Notes under the pieces: model-generated | Told to the model about the DNA's origin: nothing | The model's input: only the letters and a program-made list of their open reading frames with translations | Database searches by the model: none | In this document: positions 21,308 to 29,662 of the stretch, piece by piece | How positions within the stretch are numbered: position 1 is the stretch's first letter | Layout: every line of letters begins with the position of its first letter | Origin: a virus | Direction: 5' to 3' (one strand) | DNA: 64,000 bases | Virus record (IMG/VR): IMGVR_UViG_3300042691_040362 | Span: 40,955 to 104,954 of that record | Made by a program: the position numbers and the translations under genes

Positions 21308-21601
21308 GATTTACTTATATATGCGTACGTACGTATGCAATTATAAATACTGGCCCATGCGCGCCGTCGTCCATATAGCGGGCGGGCGCGTCGGGACAGG
21401 ATATGCCACCAATTCCCACATCTTATACAACTTTTACGCCTCGACTTGTATATACGTATATACATATATACCCATAAACATATCTAAATTTTCAAACTAA
21501 CCCTTTTTGCCAAACCTTAAAAGGAACGCACCCAACCAAAAAAACGATCTTTTCATTATCGACAAAGTATATACGTATATTTATAATAAACCATTTATCT
21601 A
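21308..21601. other. Gene-free GC-rich and palindromic island
   Basis: 294 nt with no supported gene. An 18-nt near-palindrome TGCGTACGTACGTATGCA (21322-21339); a GC-rich block about 21352-21400 with CGCGCC/GGCGCG pairing (21360-21365/21385-21390); TCGACTTG-TATATACGTATATAC (21441-21463); and TCGACAAAG-TATATACGTATAT (21559-21580), which runs into a class II-like TATTTATAA before the next gene. CCTTTT/AAAAGG pairing occurs near 21503-21524. Composition is very unlike the flanks. Confidence 0.65.
21578..21586 (+). promoter_or_regulatory. Class II (late-type) promoter
   Basis: TATTTATAA then TAAA, 15 nt before 21602. The overlapping TATATTTA (21576-21583) could instead serve an early sigma factor. 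Confidence 0.5.
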
Positions 21602-22219
21602 ATGAATTTAACAGAGATCTACATTAACGTATTTTTTGAGAATTTTTTTAAAGAACTACAAGAAGAATACCCATTAAATGAGGAATCAAATCCAGCTCTT
21701 CAAGAATTGCTCACTAAAGCAAACGAGCTTGTTTTTAAAAAGTTTGGTATCAATCCAAGTAATAAAGTTTATTTTATAGCAGGTTCGGCAGCCCTATATC
21801 TTTTCCCAGTTTTAAGAGACAAATTGGATTTACGTAGTACAGTAGGTGATTTAGATATTATTATTCCAGAAGCTAAATATTGGAAACAAGCAGGTCTCGA
21901 GGGACAAACCATCTATCGTCCTAAAGAAGACAAGCGTATTGAGGTGTTTACTGAGTGGGATCCTGCTAAAGCAGGGGGTGATTATGAAAATATAAAAGTA
22001 AGAAGTACCTCAGATATTCTAAAAGATTCATTTCAATCTCAAGGCTATTGGTTCATGAGTTTAATAGATATTTTTGATTATAAAATGAAGTTAGGTCGTC
22101 CTAAAGAAAAGGATATTCTTGATAAAATTAAAGCATATCAAGACGGAACTATTACCGATAAAATTAGTTTATTAAGACAATTACTTTCTTATTATAAAAA
22201 AGAAGATATTAAAAACTAG
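21602..22219 (+). CDS. Nucleotidyltransferase-fold protein
   Basis: 205 residues. FIAGSAALYLFP (58-69) and VGDLDIIIP (81-89) are the GS and D-x-D motifs of the DNA polymerase beta-like nucleotidyltransferase superfamily, with a further acidic strand RIEVFTEWD near 108-116. The C-terminal half is helical. Members modify proteins, RNA or small molecules by NMP transfer. It is not clearly of a known toxin or antitoxin subgroup. A class I promoter follows at its stop. Confidence 0.72.
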   Translation: MNLTEIYINVFFENFFKELQEEYPLNEESNPALQELLTKANELVFKKFGINPSNKVYFIAGSAALYLFPVLRDKLDLRSTVGDLDIIIPEAKYWKQAGLEGQTIYRPKEDKRIEVFTEWDPAKAGGDYENIKVRSTSDILKDSFQSQGYWFMSLIDIFDYKMKLGRPKEKDILDKIKAYQDGTITDKISLLRQLLSYYKKEDIKN

Positions 22220-22247
22220 GATTTCAAAATTTCATTTTATATATTCC
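22219..22247 (+). promoter_or_regulatory. Class I promoter
   Basis: GGATTTCAA, 12 nt, TATATTCC, before 22260. Confidence 0.75.
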
Positions 22248-22259
22248 AGAAAAAAATAT

Positions 22260-22418
22260 ATGAAAAATTTTATAAAAATAATCCTTGTAATTATTATGTA
22301 TTACCTTATTGGTAGTTTTATTGCTTGGGACCTTGACATAGCCAATTGGAGTTGGGTAGGTAGAGTATTCTATATTATATTTAGTATTTGGGGGATATCT
22401 AAAGTAACAGAAGATTAA
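22260..22418 (+). CDS. Small membrane protein (WSWVGR type)
   Basis: 52 residues: a transmembrane helix (about 5-22), then IANWSWVGRVFYIIF leading into a second hydrophobic segment. The pattern helix-[D/N]-x-x-x-W-x-W-x-x-R-helix recurs in small phage membrane proteins of unknown role. Confidence 0.68.
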   Translation: MKNFIKIILVIIMYYLIGSFIAWDLDIANWSWVGRVFYIIFSIWGISKVTED

Positions 22419-22444
22419 TATATACATATATACGTAGGAAGGTT

Positions 22445-22951
22445 ATGAATGGTAGGACATTATGGGTTAAAGAGGAAATTCTTGAGAGAGTTTCCTCCAT
22501 TGTTGGGTATTTTAATAATACTTATTCACCAAATGATCAAGTTTTATTTGCTCCTGTTTTACAAGGGGCAATTCCTTTTTTCTCAGATATTGCTAAAGGA
22601 GTTACATTTGATCCTTTTATTGAATATATTGGTATTAGTTCATATAAAGGTGAACAACAGAAAGAATTCAATCTATATCGTATGATTGATACCAAATATA
22701 TTTCGGGTAAAATAGTATGGTTATTTGATGATATTGCTGATTCAGGAAATACGTTAAATTATTTATCTAAGTTGTTATACCAACGGGGAGCACAAGATGT
22801 AAAGACATGTGTGTTAATTAAAAAACAGCATTGTAAATGTAATATTGATCAATTTGGATTTGAAATGGGTGATGGTTGGTTATGGGGTTATGGTATGGAT
22901 TCACCAAATGGAAAAGGACGCTCATTAAATAATATATATTGTAAATTATGA
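22445..22951 (+). CDS. Phosphoribosyltransferase
   Basis: 168 residues. VWLFDDIADSGNTL (91-104) is the PRPP-binding loop of type I phosphoribosyltransferases (hydrophobic strand, DD, then D-S-G-N-T). PVLQGAIPFFSDIA near 37-50 matches the first loop of the hypoxanthine/guanine group, and the WLWGYGMDSPNGKGRSL end is typical of HPRT-like proteins. Likely nucleobase salvage for phage DNA synthesis. Leader ends GGTTATG. Overlaps the next gene by four bases. Confidence 0.8.
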   Translation: MNGRTLWVKEEILERVSSIVGYFNNTYSPNDQVLFAPVLQGAIPFFSDIAKGVTFDPFIEYIGISSYKGEQQKEFNLYRMIDTKYISGKIVWLFDDIADSGNTLNYLSKLLYQRGAQDVKTCVLIKKQHCKCNIDQFGFEMGDGWLWGYGMDSPNGKGRSLNNIYCKL

Positions 22952-23436
22952 AAAAAATCCCTTCAATTAAATCTATTTCGCTTGAGGAAGCAGAACAATA
23001 TATTTCTCAAGATGAGGATGTGCAAAATTCTTCTATTTATTATTTTACATTAACCCCACAAGAACCACCTCCGGGTGTTGATGGGAGTTGGGATGTAACT
23101 TATTATACTAGAAGACCAAAAAAGACTGTTCCAACTGATGGAATGGGGGATGATATTATTTATGTTTTATCAAATCCCTCAATTCCTGGTTTATTAAAAA
23201 TAGGATACACACGTAAGGAAATTGGTATCCGAATTAAGGATCTTTCTAAAGCAACAGGAGTTCCAACACCATTTAAATTGGAGTACGTGTTCAGATGTTA
23301 TAATGGACTACAGCTTGAGAGTGATATACACAAGCATTTAAAAGATTTTAGACCGAACAATTATCGCGAATTTTTTGATGTAACATTAAATCAAGCTATA
23401 GAAGCTGTCAAACATTTAGGAGAAAGTTATATTTAA
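22948..23436 (+). CDS. T5orf172-type GIY-YIG domain protein
   Basis: 162 residues. From about 70: IIYVLSNPSIPGLLKIGYTR, then RIKDLSKATGVPTPFKLEYVF, ESDIHKHLKDFRPNNYREFF, matching the T5orf172 / Mug113 branch of the GIY-YIG superfamily. These domains are presumed nucleases; in phages they sit alone or with DNA-binding domains. The first 70 residues are unique and Pro-rich around 34-55. Confidence 0.8.
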   Translation: MKKIPSIKSISLEEAEQYISQDEDVQNSSIYYFTLTPQEPPPGVDGSWDVTYYTRRPKKTVPTDGMGDDIIYVLSNPSIPGLLKIGYTRKEIGIRIKDLSKATGVPTPFKLEYVFRCYNGLQLESDIHKHLKDFRPNNYREFFDVTLNQAIEAVKHLGESYI

Positions 23437-23492
23437 CTTGGGATATTGAATATTTATTATTATATTAAAATTAAAACAAATTAAAATTTATT

Positions 23493-23657
23493 ATGAAACA
23501 ATTTATTATTCTAGCTGCACTAATTACACTTTTAACTGCATGTGGTGGAACCAAAACCGAAACTATTTCTGTAACTGATTCTGTTACTATTGATACGGTT
23601 ACTGTTGATACTACTATTATTGTTAAAGATTCAGTTAAAACTGATACTATAAAGTAA
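23493..23657 (+). CDS. Small Thr/Val-rich lipoprotein
   Basis: 54 residues. Lipobox LLTACGG with Cys near 17; mature part is a run of alternating Thr/Val/Asp (TVTVDTTIIVKDSVKTDTIK), probably extended. A late-type TATTTATTA occurs at 23451. Strong terminator follows. Possible lysis (outer spanin-like) or exclusion role; undecided. Confidence 0.65.
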   Translation: MKQFIILAALITLLTACGGTKTETISVTDSVTIDTVTVDTTIIVKDSVKTDTIK

Positions 23658-23680
23658 TTAGTATACTAGTGTTTGATTTG

Positions 23681-23724
23681 AATTGCTTCATATTTATGGG
23701 AAACCATATATGAGGCAATTTTTG
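23681..23724 (+). terminator. Intrinsic terminator, long stem
   Basis: AATTGC-t-TCATAT-t-TATGG, loop GAAA, CCATATATGA-g-GCAATT, then TTTTG. Confidence 0.88.
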
Positions 23725-23744
23725 TTTTAAAATAATTAAGTAAA

Positions 23745-24251
23745 ATGTTTTTCAAAAATAAATTAACTTTAATTGATAAATCTATTAATTTAGTAGGTTA
23801 TTTATTTAAAACGCTTTTTGATATTTTTAAAATGAATATAAATAACATATTTAACTTATTTAGCGATCAACCTCAAGATGATGAAAATGAATTATTAATA
23901 GATTTTTCAGAACATCCTTTTTATTGGATTGGAGGGTTTAATAAAATAATTTCTAATCATTCTTATTTTAAACAATATGCTGTTAAAATGTTTAAGGATG
24001 CTTCTCCAAGTTTAGATGAGGATGAAGTTGAACGAGCTGGGAACCATATAATGTTTGAAAAAGCTTGGGAGTATATAAAAGATATAAAATTAAATAACCA
24101 ATTTCATATTGAGTGTTTAAGGAAAAAAGCATCTTTTGGGTTTTGTAAAAACTTAGAGTATGCAGTACAACATTTTGAACAATTTGAAGAATATGAAAAA
24201 TGTGCCTTACTTAAAGGTATTGAAATTAAAGTTAAAGAATTTTTAAAGTAA
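23745..24251 (+). CDS. Hypothetical protein
   Basis: 168 residues, helical, basic N-terminus with a hydrophobic stretch (INLVGYLFKTLFDIFKMNIN) and a soluble domain with FSEHPFYWIGGFNKII near 51-66. No family recognised. A later in-frame ATG near 23832 is an alternative start. Convergent with the minus-strand gene. Confidence 0.6.
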   Translation: MFFKNKLTLIDKSINLVGYLFKTLFDIFKMNINNIFNLFSDQPQDDENELLIDFSEHPFYWIGGFNKIISNHSYFKQYAVKMFKDASPSLDEDEVERAGNHIMFEKAWEYIKDIKLNNQFHIECLRKKASFGFCKNLEYAVQHFEQFEEYEKCALLKGIEIKVKEFLK

Positions 24252-24260
24252 ACTTGATTG

Positions 24261-24312
24261 CTTATTCTTTTACCCGTATATTAAAATTACGGGTTTTAAA
24301 AAACAGAATAAG
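24261..24312. terminator. Bidirectional terminator between convergent genes
   Basis: Outer stem CTTATTCT/AGAATAAG, inner stem ACCCGTA/TACGGGT with a 9-nt AT loop, T-run on both strands. It separates the + gene ending at 24251 from the - gene ending at 24332. Confidence 0.85.
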
Positions 24313-24331
24313 TAATTAAAGGAGATGGGGA

Positions 24332-24856
24332 TTAGTTATGAGTGGGATATTGGGAGAGTAGACGGGGGAAATATGTTTTATCTTTGATTGGAAAAACATA
24401 TTTATTTTCTGTTACATAATTGTGGATCTTAATAGAATCTAAAGGATAAGTTTTAAGTAAAGCAGTTTGATATTTAGATATACTGAATATGGCTAGTATT
24501 TTGCAGCTCATTCTTTTAGTACTTCCTATTATAATAGGTTGTTGTGTTTTAGGATATAATGTTATTATGGTAGAATCTGAGCAGTATGTTTCTAATGGTT
24601 CTCCTTTTTTAAATAAAATAGTATGAGACATTTTGTCTTTATAATATAATTTTATATTCTTTACAAATTCAAACCCACGTATATCTATATTTTCAACTAT
24701 TGGTTGGATTATAAAAACAGAATCATTATCCAGTACTAATGGAAAAGGCTGAGGAAGATCATTTTTGGTTTTTTTTATACTATCATCTATAGTTGTTAGA
24801 TTCATAAATAATCCAAAACATATTATTACCAGAAAAGTTGAGATGGAGAATTTCAT
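24332..24856 (-). CDS. Secreted or membrane-anchored protein, only minus-strand gene
   Basis: 174 residues. Residues 1-22 form a hydrophobic signal or anchor (ISTFLVIICFGLFMNL). The rest is a beta-rich polar domain with two Cys (about 92 and 117) and no recognised family. It is the sole gene opposed to the rest of the window, bounded by a bidirectional terminator and an AT-rich divergent gap that may hold its promoter, so it looks like an inserted moron cassette. Confidence 0.68.
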   Translation of the reverse strand: MKFSISTFLVIICFGLFMNLTTIDDSIKKTKNDLPQPFPLVLDNDSVFIIQPIVENIDIRGFEFVKNIKLYYKDKMSHTILFKKGEPLETYCSDSTIITLYPKTQQPIIIGSTKRMSCKILAIFSISKYQTALLKTYPLDSIKIHNYVTENKYVFPIKDKTYFPRLLSQYPTHN

Positions 24857-24903
24857 GTATTGATGTGTTTAAATATAAATATAAGATCTTTTATTTTTAA
24901 CTT

Positions 24904-24932
24904 GGAATCCAAAAAATTATTTTATATATTAT
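24904..24932 (+). promoter_or_regulatory. Class I promoter
   Basis: GGAATCCAA, 12 nt, TATATTAT, before 24958. Confidence 0.7.
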
Positions 24933-24957
24933 TTCCTAAATAAAAATTTTATATATT

Positions 24958-25152
24958 ATGAGAAATAGAGAATCAGTATTACGCAAACTAGATAGTTTGG
25001 AGTCTAATACTAACAAATTAGTTATGGCCTTAAATCAAGGTAACCGTGAATTATGTTATGAAGTTATTGAAGAATTCAGATCTCAAATTGAACAACTTAA
25101 AATGTATGTTGAATCTGAACCTATTTCAGGTAGTGAATTAAATCGAATCTAA
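24958..25152 (+). CDS. Small coiled-coil protein
   Basis: 64 residues: RESVLRKLDSLESNTNKLVM, LNQGNRELCYEVIEEF, QLKMYVESEP. Two helices with heptad pattern; related small proteins appear in other T4-like phages of Bacteroidetes. Role unknown. Confidence 0.7.
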   Translation: MRNRESVLRKLDSLESNTNKLVMALNQGNRELCYEVIEEFRSQIEQLKMYVESEPISGSELNRI

Positions 25153-25168
25153 TTTAAAAATAAAAGTT

Positions 25169-25960
25169 ATGAAATTAACAGCCGAACAAATCCAAGATAA
25201 TTGGGATAAATTATTATCCAGAATTGATGCCTATATTACTGAGCCTCGTCGTTCAAATTTAAAAGCATTCTATGAAAAATACTCAGAACGTCTAATGTTG
25301 ATGCCTGCTGCTCACAAGAAAGAATACCATAATGCATTCCCAGGAGGATATGTAGACCATGTTCTTCGTGTAATTGATTGTGCTCTTAAATTAAATAATA
25401 TTTGGGTTGAAATGGGAGTAGATGATACTACATATACTATTGAAGAATTAGTATTTTCAGCATTAAACCATGATTTAGGTAAAATAGGAGATGAAGAAAA
25501 TGAATCTTATATCCCACAAACTGATCAATGGCGTAGAGATAAATTAGGTGAAGATTATATGTTTAATACTAAAGTACAATTTGCCTCAGTACCAGATCGT
25601 GGTTTATTTTTACTTCAATCTCATGGTATTCCTTATACATTTAATGAAATGATTGCAATCCAAACCCATGATGGATTATATGATGAAGGTAACAAAAAAT
25701 ATTTAATGACATTCATGCCAGAACAAAGACCACGTACTTCATTACCATATATTGTACATCAAGCTGATTTAATGGCTGCAAGAATTGAATTTGAAAAAGA
25801 ATGGTTACCAAAATTTAAAAGTAACTTGGCTCCAACAAAAAATAATTATACATTGACTGGCAAGCAGCCAGTTAACAAAGCTTCTATTAAAACTAAAGCC
25901 TTAGGTAATATTCAAAGTGAAGGTTTAAAAAATGTAATGAATGATTTTTTTAAAGCTTAA
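25169..25960 (+). CDS. HD-domain phosphohydrolase
   Basis: 263 residues. Metal ligands of the HD fold are visible: H64 (GGYVDHVLRV), H101-D102 (LNHDLGK), and later TH at about 166-167 and HQAD at 197-200. HD phosphohydrolases act on nucleotides or nucleotide signals; the substrate is not evident. Neighbouring salvage and sigma genes would suit a nucleotide role. Leader AAAAGTTATG; followed by an intrinsic terminator. Confidence 0.82.
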   Translation: MKLTAEQIQDNWDKLLSRIDAYITEPRRSNLKAFYEKYSERLMLMPAAHKKEYHNAFPGGYVDHVLRVIDCALKLNNIWVEMGVDDTTYTIEELVFSALNHDLGKIGDEENESYIPQTDQWRRDKLGEDYMFNTKVQFASVPDRGLFLLQSHGIPYTFNEMIAIQTHDGLYDEGNKKYLMTFMPEQRPRTSLPYIVHQADLMAARIEFEKEWLPKFKSNLAPTKNNYTLTGKQPVNKASIKTKALGNIQSEGLKNVMNDFFKA

Positions 25961-25985
25961 GTTAATTTTTTAATTTTTTAACATT

Positions 25986-26016
25986 AAAGGTTGTGATTAA
26001 GTTCATAACCTTTTTT
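25986..26016 (+). terminator. Intrinsic terminator
   Basis: AAAGGTTGTG, 8 nt, CATAACCTTT, then TTTT. Confidence 0.88.
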
Positions 26017-26027
26017 AATTTAACAAC

Positions 26028-26297
26028 ATGGTAACAACAATTATTATTCTTTCTCTTATTATAGTAATATTAATTTTTACTACTTATAATTTACTTAAGA
26101 AAAACGAAAAATGTGAAGATGTAATTAAATCATATGAAAAATATATGATTAATTTATCTACTGCAATTGAACTCTCAGATGCAAAACTCAAAGAAATTGA
26201 TTCTAAGGGTACATTTGAAGGAGATGATGAGGTAGGTTTTTTCTTTAAAACATTACAATTTATACAAGAACAATTAAATGATTTTAAAGTAAAATAA
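26028..26297 (+). CDS. Single-pass membrane protein
   Basis: 89 residues. N-terminal transmembrane helix (about 3-23), then a charged coiled coil and the segment DEVGFFFKTLQFIQEQL near 66-82, a sequence that recurs in T4-like phages of diverse hosts directly beside the late sigma gene. Function unknown. Confidence 0.72.
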   Translation: MVTTIIILSLIIVILIFTTYNLLKKNEKCEDVIKSYEKYMINLSTAIELSDAKLKEIDSKGTFEGDDEVGFFFKTLQFIQEQLNDFKVK

Positions 26298-26300
26298 TAT

Positions 26301-27176
26301 ATGTCTAAAAATTACTTTACTCAGGAAACTGAAGACGCAATCGTAGCTTATAATTTAAGTGAAGATTTTAATGAAAAAAGTCGAATATATAATGATAGAA
26401 TACATTATGCCTTTTTTAAACTTACTCAAAATATAATTCATACATTTAAGTTTTATTATACTGAGGTTGAAAATATTGAAGATTTACAACATGAAATAAT
26501 GATATTTTTATTATCCAAAATTCATTTATATCACCATAGTAGAAGTATCCAGGATAGATTAGAAAAAATTATTATAAAAGAATTTAAAGAAAAATATACT
26601 TTGAATTTTACTAATTATACAAATGATTCACCTACTGTAACTCAATCTCAAATTGATCAGTTTATTTCAAAATTAAATGTATCTGAGAAATGTATGGATA
26701 AGCTAAAAAAACTTACCCCTCCTAAAGCATATTCATATTTTGGAACTATTACTAAACGATGGTTAATTTTATATAACGATAATAATTATAAAAAACGCGT
26801 AAATTCAGTCCCAGTATCCACAATAGAGGAAGATAATGGGCATTCTTATGTGATAGAAGAAAATAATTCACCAAGTGATAAATTGTCTCATAATGACAAA
26901 ATATCTTTATTTACAGATTTATATGTTGAGTATTGTACCAATAATATTTATACTCTATTTCCTAAGGAAGCGGATGCCAAAATAGCAGATGCTATATTAG
27001 AATTATTTAGAAAAAGAGATAATTTAGAAATTTTTAATAAAAAAGCATTATACATTTATATACGAGAAATGATAGATGCTAAAACACCTAAAATTACTAA
27101 AATAGCCGATCGATTGTATATTATATTTAAAAAGGGCTATATCTTTTATTTAGAAAACGGATATATAAAATTTTAA
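26301..27176 (+). CDS. gp55-like late sigma factor
   Basis: 291 residues. IEDLQHEIMIFLLSKIHLYH (59-78) and KAYSYFGTITKRWLILYNDN (142-161) match region 2 of the phage late sigma factors of the T4 gp55 type, which direct host RNA polymerase to late promoters together with a sliding-clamp-bound co-activator. Between these two conserved blocks are about 63 residues that shorter relatives do not have, as far as I recall. The C-terminal part (about 205-291) has no full region 4. Immediately downstream begin genes with the class II promoter TATTTATAA, the likely target. Confidence 0.82.
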   Translation: MSKNYFTQETEDAIVAYNLSEDFNEKSRIYNDRIHYAFFKLTQNIIHTFKFYYTEVENIEDLQHEIMIFLLSKIHLYHHSRSIQDRLEKIIIKEFKEKYTLNFTNYTNDSPTVTQSQIDQFISKLNVSEKCMDKLKKLTPPKAYSYFGTITKRWLILYNDNNYKKRVNSVPVSTIEEDNGHSYVIEENNSPSDKLSHNDKISLFTDLYVEYCTNNIYTLFPKEADAKIADAILELFRKRDNLEIFNKKALYIYIREMIDAKTPKITKIADRLYIIFKKGYIFYLENGYIKF

Positions 27177-27185
27177 CACATCTCG

Positions 27186-27198
27186 TATTTATAATAAA
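27186..27198 (+). promoter_or_regulatory. Class II (late) promoter
   Basis: TATTTATAA then TAAA, 17 nt before 27216, the first gene of the baseplate operon. Confidence 0.8.
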
Positions 27199-27215
27199 TA
27201 AATATTGATAAAAAT

Positions 27216-27563
27216 ATGGATAATTTAGATTCCAATATCTTTGGTGATAAAAAACTTAAAGATTTATTTCAAGAAATATATACCAACCAAAAGAAAAAAG
27301 AAAGACAAATTTCTGCTTTGATTGAAGAATTAAAACCAATGGTTGAAAGTATTGGGGATGCTACTTTAATTGTTCCATTACTTAAAGAATATCTTGAAAT
27401 AGGTGTTAAAAATGATGAACAATTAATTAAAATGGCCACAGTCATTCAGCGCTGTTTAAATGCTAATAGTACAGGAGGTGGTGATGGATTTGGTATATCT
27501 GAGGCTGAGAAAACACAACTTTTAAATGACATTAATAAATTGAATGATAATTCTAAAGAATAA
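27216..27563 (+). CDS. Probable virion protein, helical
   Basis: 115 residues. Helical with a Gly-rich tail (TGGGDGFGISEAEK near 88-101). First gene of the late operon; stop overlaps the spike gene (TAATG). Probably structural or an assembly factor by position; no family named. Confidence 0.68.
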   Translation: MDNLDSNIFGDKKLKDLFQEIYTNQKKKERQISALIEELKPMVESIGDATLIVPLLKEYLEIGVKNDEQLIKMATVIQRCLNANSTGGGDGFGISEAEKTQLLNDINKLNDNSKE

Positions 27564-28843
27564 TGAATTACGGATTTAGCGGTTTAAATCAAAATTTAAA
27601 CTCAAATAGAAACAATAATTTTACTACAAATACAGCTTTAGGTCTATCAAATCTAATTATTTCTGCTAGAGTACTTAGTATTGTATTAGATGAATCTCAT
27701 CCCCGATTTAATGAATTAGGGGGGTGGAATGGATTAGGTACTATTGAATATGAATCTGTTAATACTCCTTTCCCAAGACCCCTTGCTGAAAATTTTGTTT
27801 TTCCTACAGCTACTACTCTTAATCCAAATATTAAAAACTATCCATTAATAAATGAAATAGTATATTTAATATCTCTTCCAAATACTGAAATAGGTGAAAC
27901 AACAGTATCTACAAATTCATACTACATAAATATTACTAGTTTGTGGAATCATCCACATCATAATGCCTATCCAGCAACTCCTAATAATCTACCATCTTCC
28001 CAACAGAAAGATTATATTCAAACTCAAGCAGGAAGTATTAGACGAGTAACAGATCAATCTACAGAAATATTTTTAGGTAAAACATTTAAAGAACGCTCAA
28101 ATATTCACCCACTTTTACCATTTGAAGGAGATGTAATCCATGAAGGTAGATGGGGAAATTCAATTCGTTTAGGAAGTACAGTTAATAATACTCCAAATGC
28201 TTGGTCAAGTACTGGAGAAAATGGAGATCCTATTGTTATAATTAGAAATGGACAAGGTCTCCAAACCCCAGAAGGTTGGATTCCTATTACTGAAAACCTA
28301 TCTACAGATAATTCTTCTATTTATTTAACTAGCACACAAAATATCCCTATACTTGCCTCAAGTGTTAGTTACATAAGTTATCCTGATGGTCAACAACCTA
28401 CTTCTCCTAAAAATTATGCTGGTAAACAAATAATTTTAGATTCTGGTAGATTAGTATTTAATGCTTATGAAGATCATTTACTACTAAGTTCAGCTAAATC
28501 TATAAATTTAAATTCCAAAGAATCTGTTAATATAGATACTAAAAAATTCATTACTGATGCTGATAAAATATTTTTAGGAAAAGAAGATTTAGCAAAAGAA
28601 CCATTATTATTAGGTGATACAACTGTTAATTTATTAAGAGATTTAACCTCAGTTATTAAAGAGATAGCCCAATCTTTACAGAATTTAACATCTTTACCTG
28701 TTGCTCCATATACCCCTGCTCAATTTCCTGAATTGCTTTTACCTATGACTAATGCTATTACATATCTAGAATCTTTAGAAAAACAATTAGGAACAACTCC
28801 TGAGAATTGTACTTTAACCTCAAAACGTAATTTTACATTATAA
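27563..28843 (+). CDS. Baseplate central spike / gp5-like protein
   Basis: 426 residues. FEGDVIHEGRWGNSIRLGST near 193-212 and GDPIVIIRNGQG near 226-237 form the beta-rich OB-like core typical of phage spike proteins. From about 285 a repetitive segment (DSGRLVFNAYEDHLLLSSAK, SINLNSKESVNID) resembles the start of a triple-stranded beta-helix. Unlike T4 gp5 there is no lysozyme domain. Acts as the membrane-puncturing tip of the tail. Translation is coupled to neighbours on both sides. Confidence 0.75.
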   Translation: MNYGFSGLNQNLNSNRNNNFTTNTALGLSNLIISARVLSIVLDESHPRFNELGGWNGLGTIEYESVNTPFPRPLAENFVFPTATTLNPNIKNYPLINEIVYLISLPNTEIGETTVSTNSYYINITSLWNHPHHNAYPATPNNLPSSQQKDYIQTQAGSIRRVTDQSTEIFLGKTFKERSNIHPLLPFEGDVIHEGRWGNSIRLGSTVNNTPNAWSSTGENGDPIVIIRNGQGLQTPEGWIPITENLSTDNSSIYLTSTQNIPILASSVSYISYPDGQQPTSPKNYAGKQIILDSGRLVFNAYEDHLLLSSAKSINLNSKESVNIDTKKFITDADKIFLGKEDLAKEPLLLGDTTVNLLRDLTSVIKEIAQSLQNLTSLPVAPYTPAQFPELLLPMTNAITYLESLEKQLGTTPENCTLTSKRNFTL

Positions 28844-29661
28844 TGGCTGTCATAAACTATAAAGAAGAAGATAACCCATCAGAAAAAAATAGATTTGGAA
28901 CAGTATCAGGTGTAGATTTAAAATCACCACCAATTCTAAATGAAAATCCATTAGATATAGAATATGTAAATGGACTTAATCCTGGAGAAGTTTATTTAAA
29001 ATGGTTAGTATTTGAAATATTTCTTAGAAATAAAAATATTACAACTGATATAAATTCTTTAGAAGGAAGAAGTAGAATAAGTTTAGAATTAATTAATGAA
29101 TTTAATGAAAATGTTAAAAATAAAAATCCATATTTAGTTAATTTACCTCCTTTAAATAGAGCAGATATAGAGGCAATTCAAAAATTTACTAAAAAAACAG
29201 ATCCAAATATTCAAGTTGATGGTTGGGTAGGAACACAAACTGTTCAATTAAAATATCCACGACAAACAGTTTTAGATATAACATATAAACTTTGGAATAA
29301 ACAAAACAAACCCGATGAATACGGTATAAATAAATATCCTTCTAATACATTAGTTCCTATAATATGGGGAAATAAAAGATATGTAGTACCTGTATCTGAT
29401 TATCTAAATGGTGTAAGAGCCAATAAAATATCTTTTCCATTTTGGAGATTATATAATCCTTCCACTGATAAAAGTAGGCTTCCATATAATACTATAAATA
29501 ATATGTTAAGAACAACGTTTGGTCCTGAAAAAATATGGGAACAAATGGATGATAATTTAATTATAGAAGATAAATTAAATATAAATCAAACTACTTTAAA
29601 AGAACAACAAAATAAGCTTCAATTGTCTGAACAAACTAAATTAGTTAATTCTTTAAGATAA
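28843..29661 (+). CDS. Tail protein with peptidoglycan-binding-like segment
   Basis: 272 residues. IEAIQKFTKKTDPNIQVDGW followed by VGTQT (about 107-131) resembles PG_binding_1 repeats, which hold peptidoglycan. The rest is a mixed domain with VYLKWLVFEIFLR near 47-59. Located right after the spike gene, so it may contact the cell wall during injection. No catalytic residues of a muralytic enzyme were recognised. Confidence 0.65.
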   Translation: MAVINYKEEDNPSEKNRFGTVSGVDLKSPPILNENPLDIEYVNGLNPGEVYLKWLVFEIFLRNKNITTDINSLEGRSRISLELINEFNENVKNKNPYLVNLPPLNRADIEAIQKFTKKTDPNIQVDGWVGTQTVQLKYPRQTVLDITYKLWNKQNKPDEYGINKYPSNTLVPIIWGNKRYVVPVSDYLNGVRANKISFPFWRLYNPSTDKSRLPYNTINNMLRTTFGPEKIWEQMDDNLIIEDKLNINQTTLKEQQNKLQLSEQTKLVNSLR

Positions 29662-29662
29662 A

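Noticed and set aside
20974-21465. 163-residue minus-strand frame
   Set aside because: It lies opposite the promoter-driven gene 21002-21307 and runs into the GC-rich island; Ser/Ile/Arg-heavy composition is that of an antisense shadow.
23451-23459. TATTTATTA before the 23493 lipoprotein as a late promoter
   Set aside because: Differs from the TATTTATAA set and lies 33 nt from the ATG in AT-rich DNA; too weak to list.
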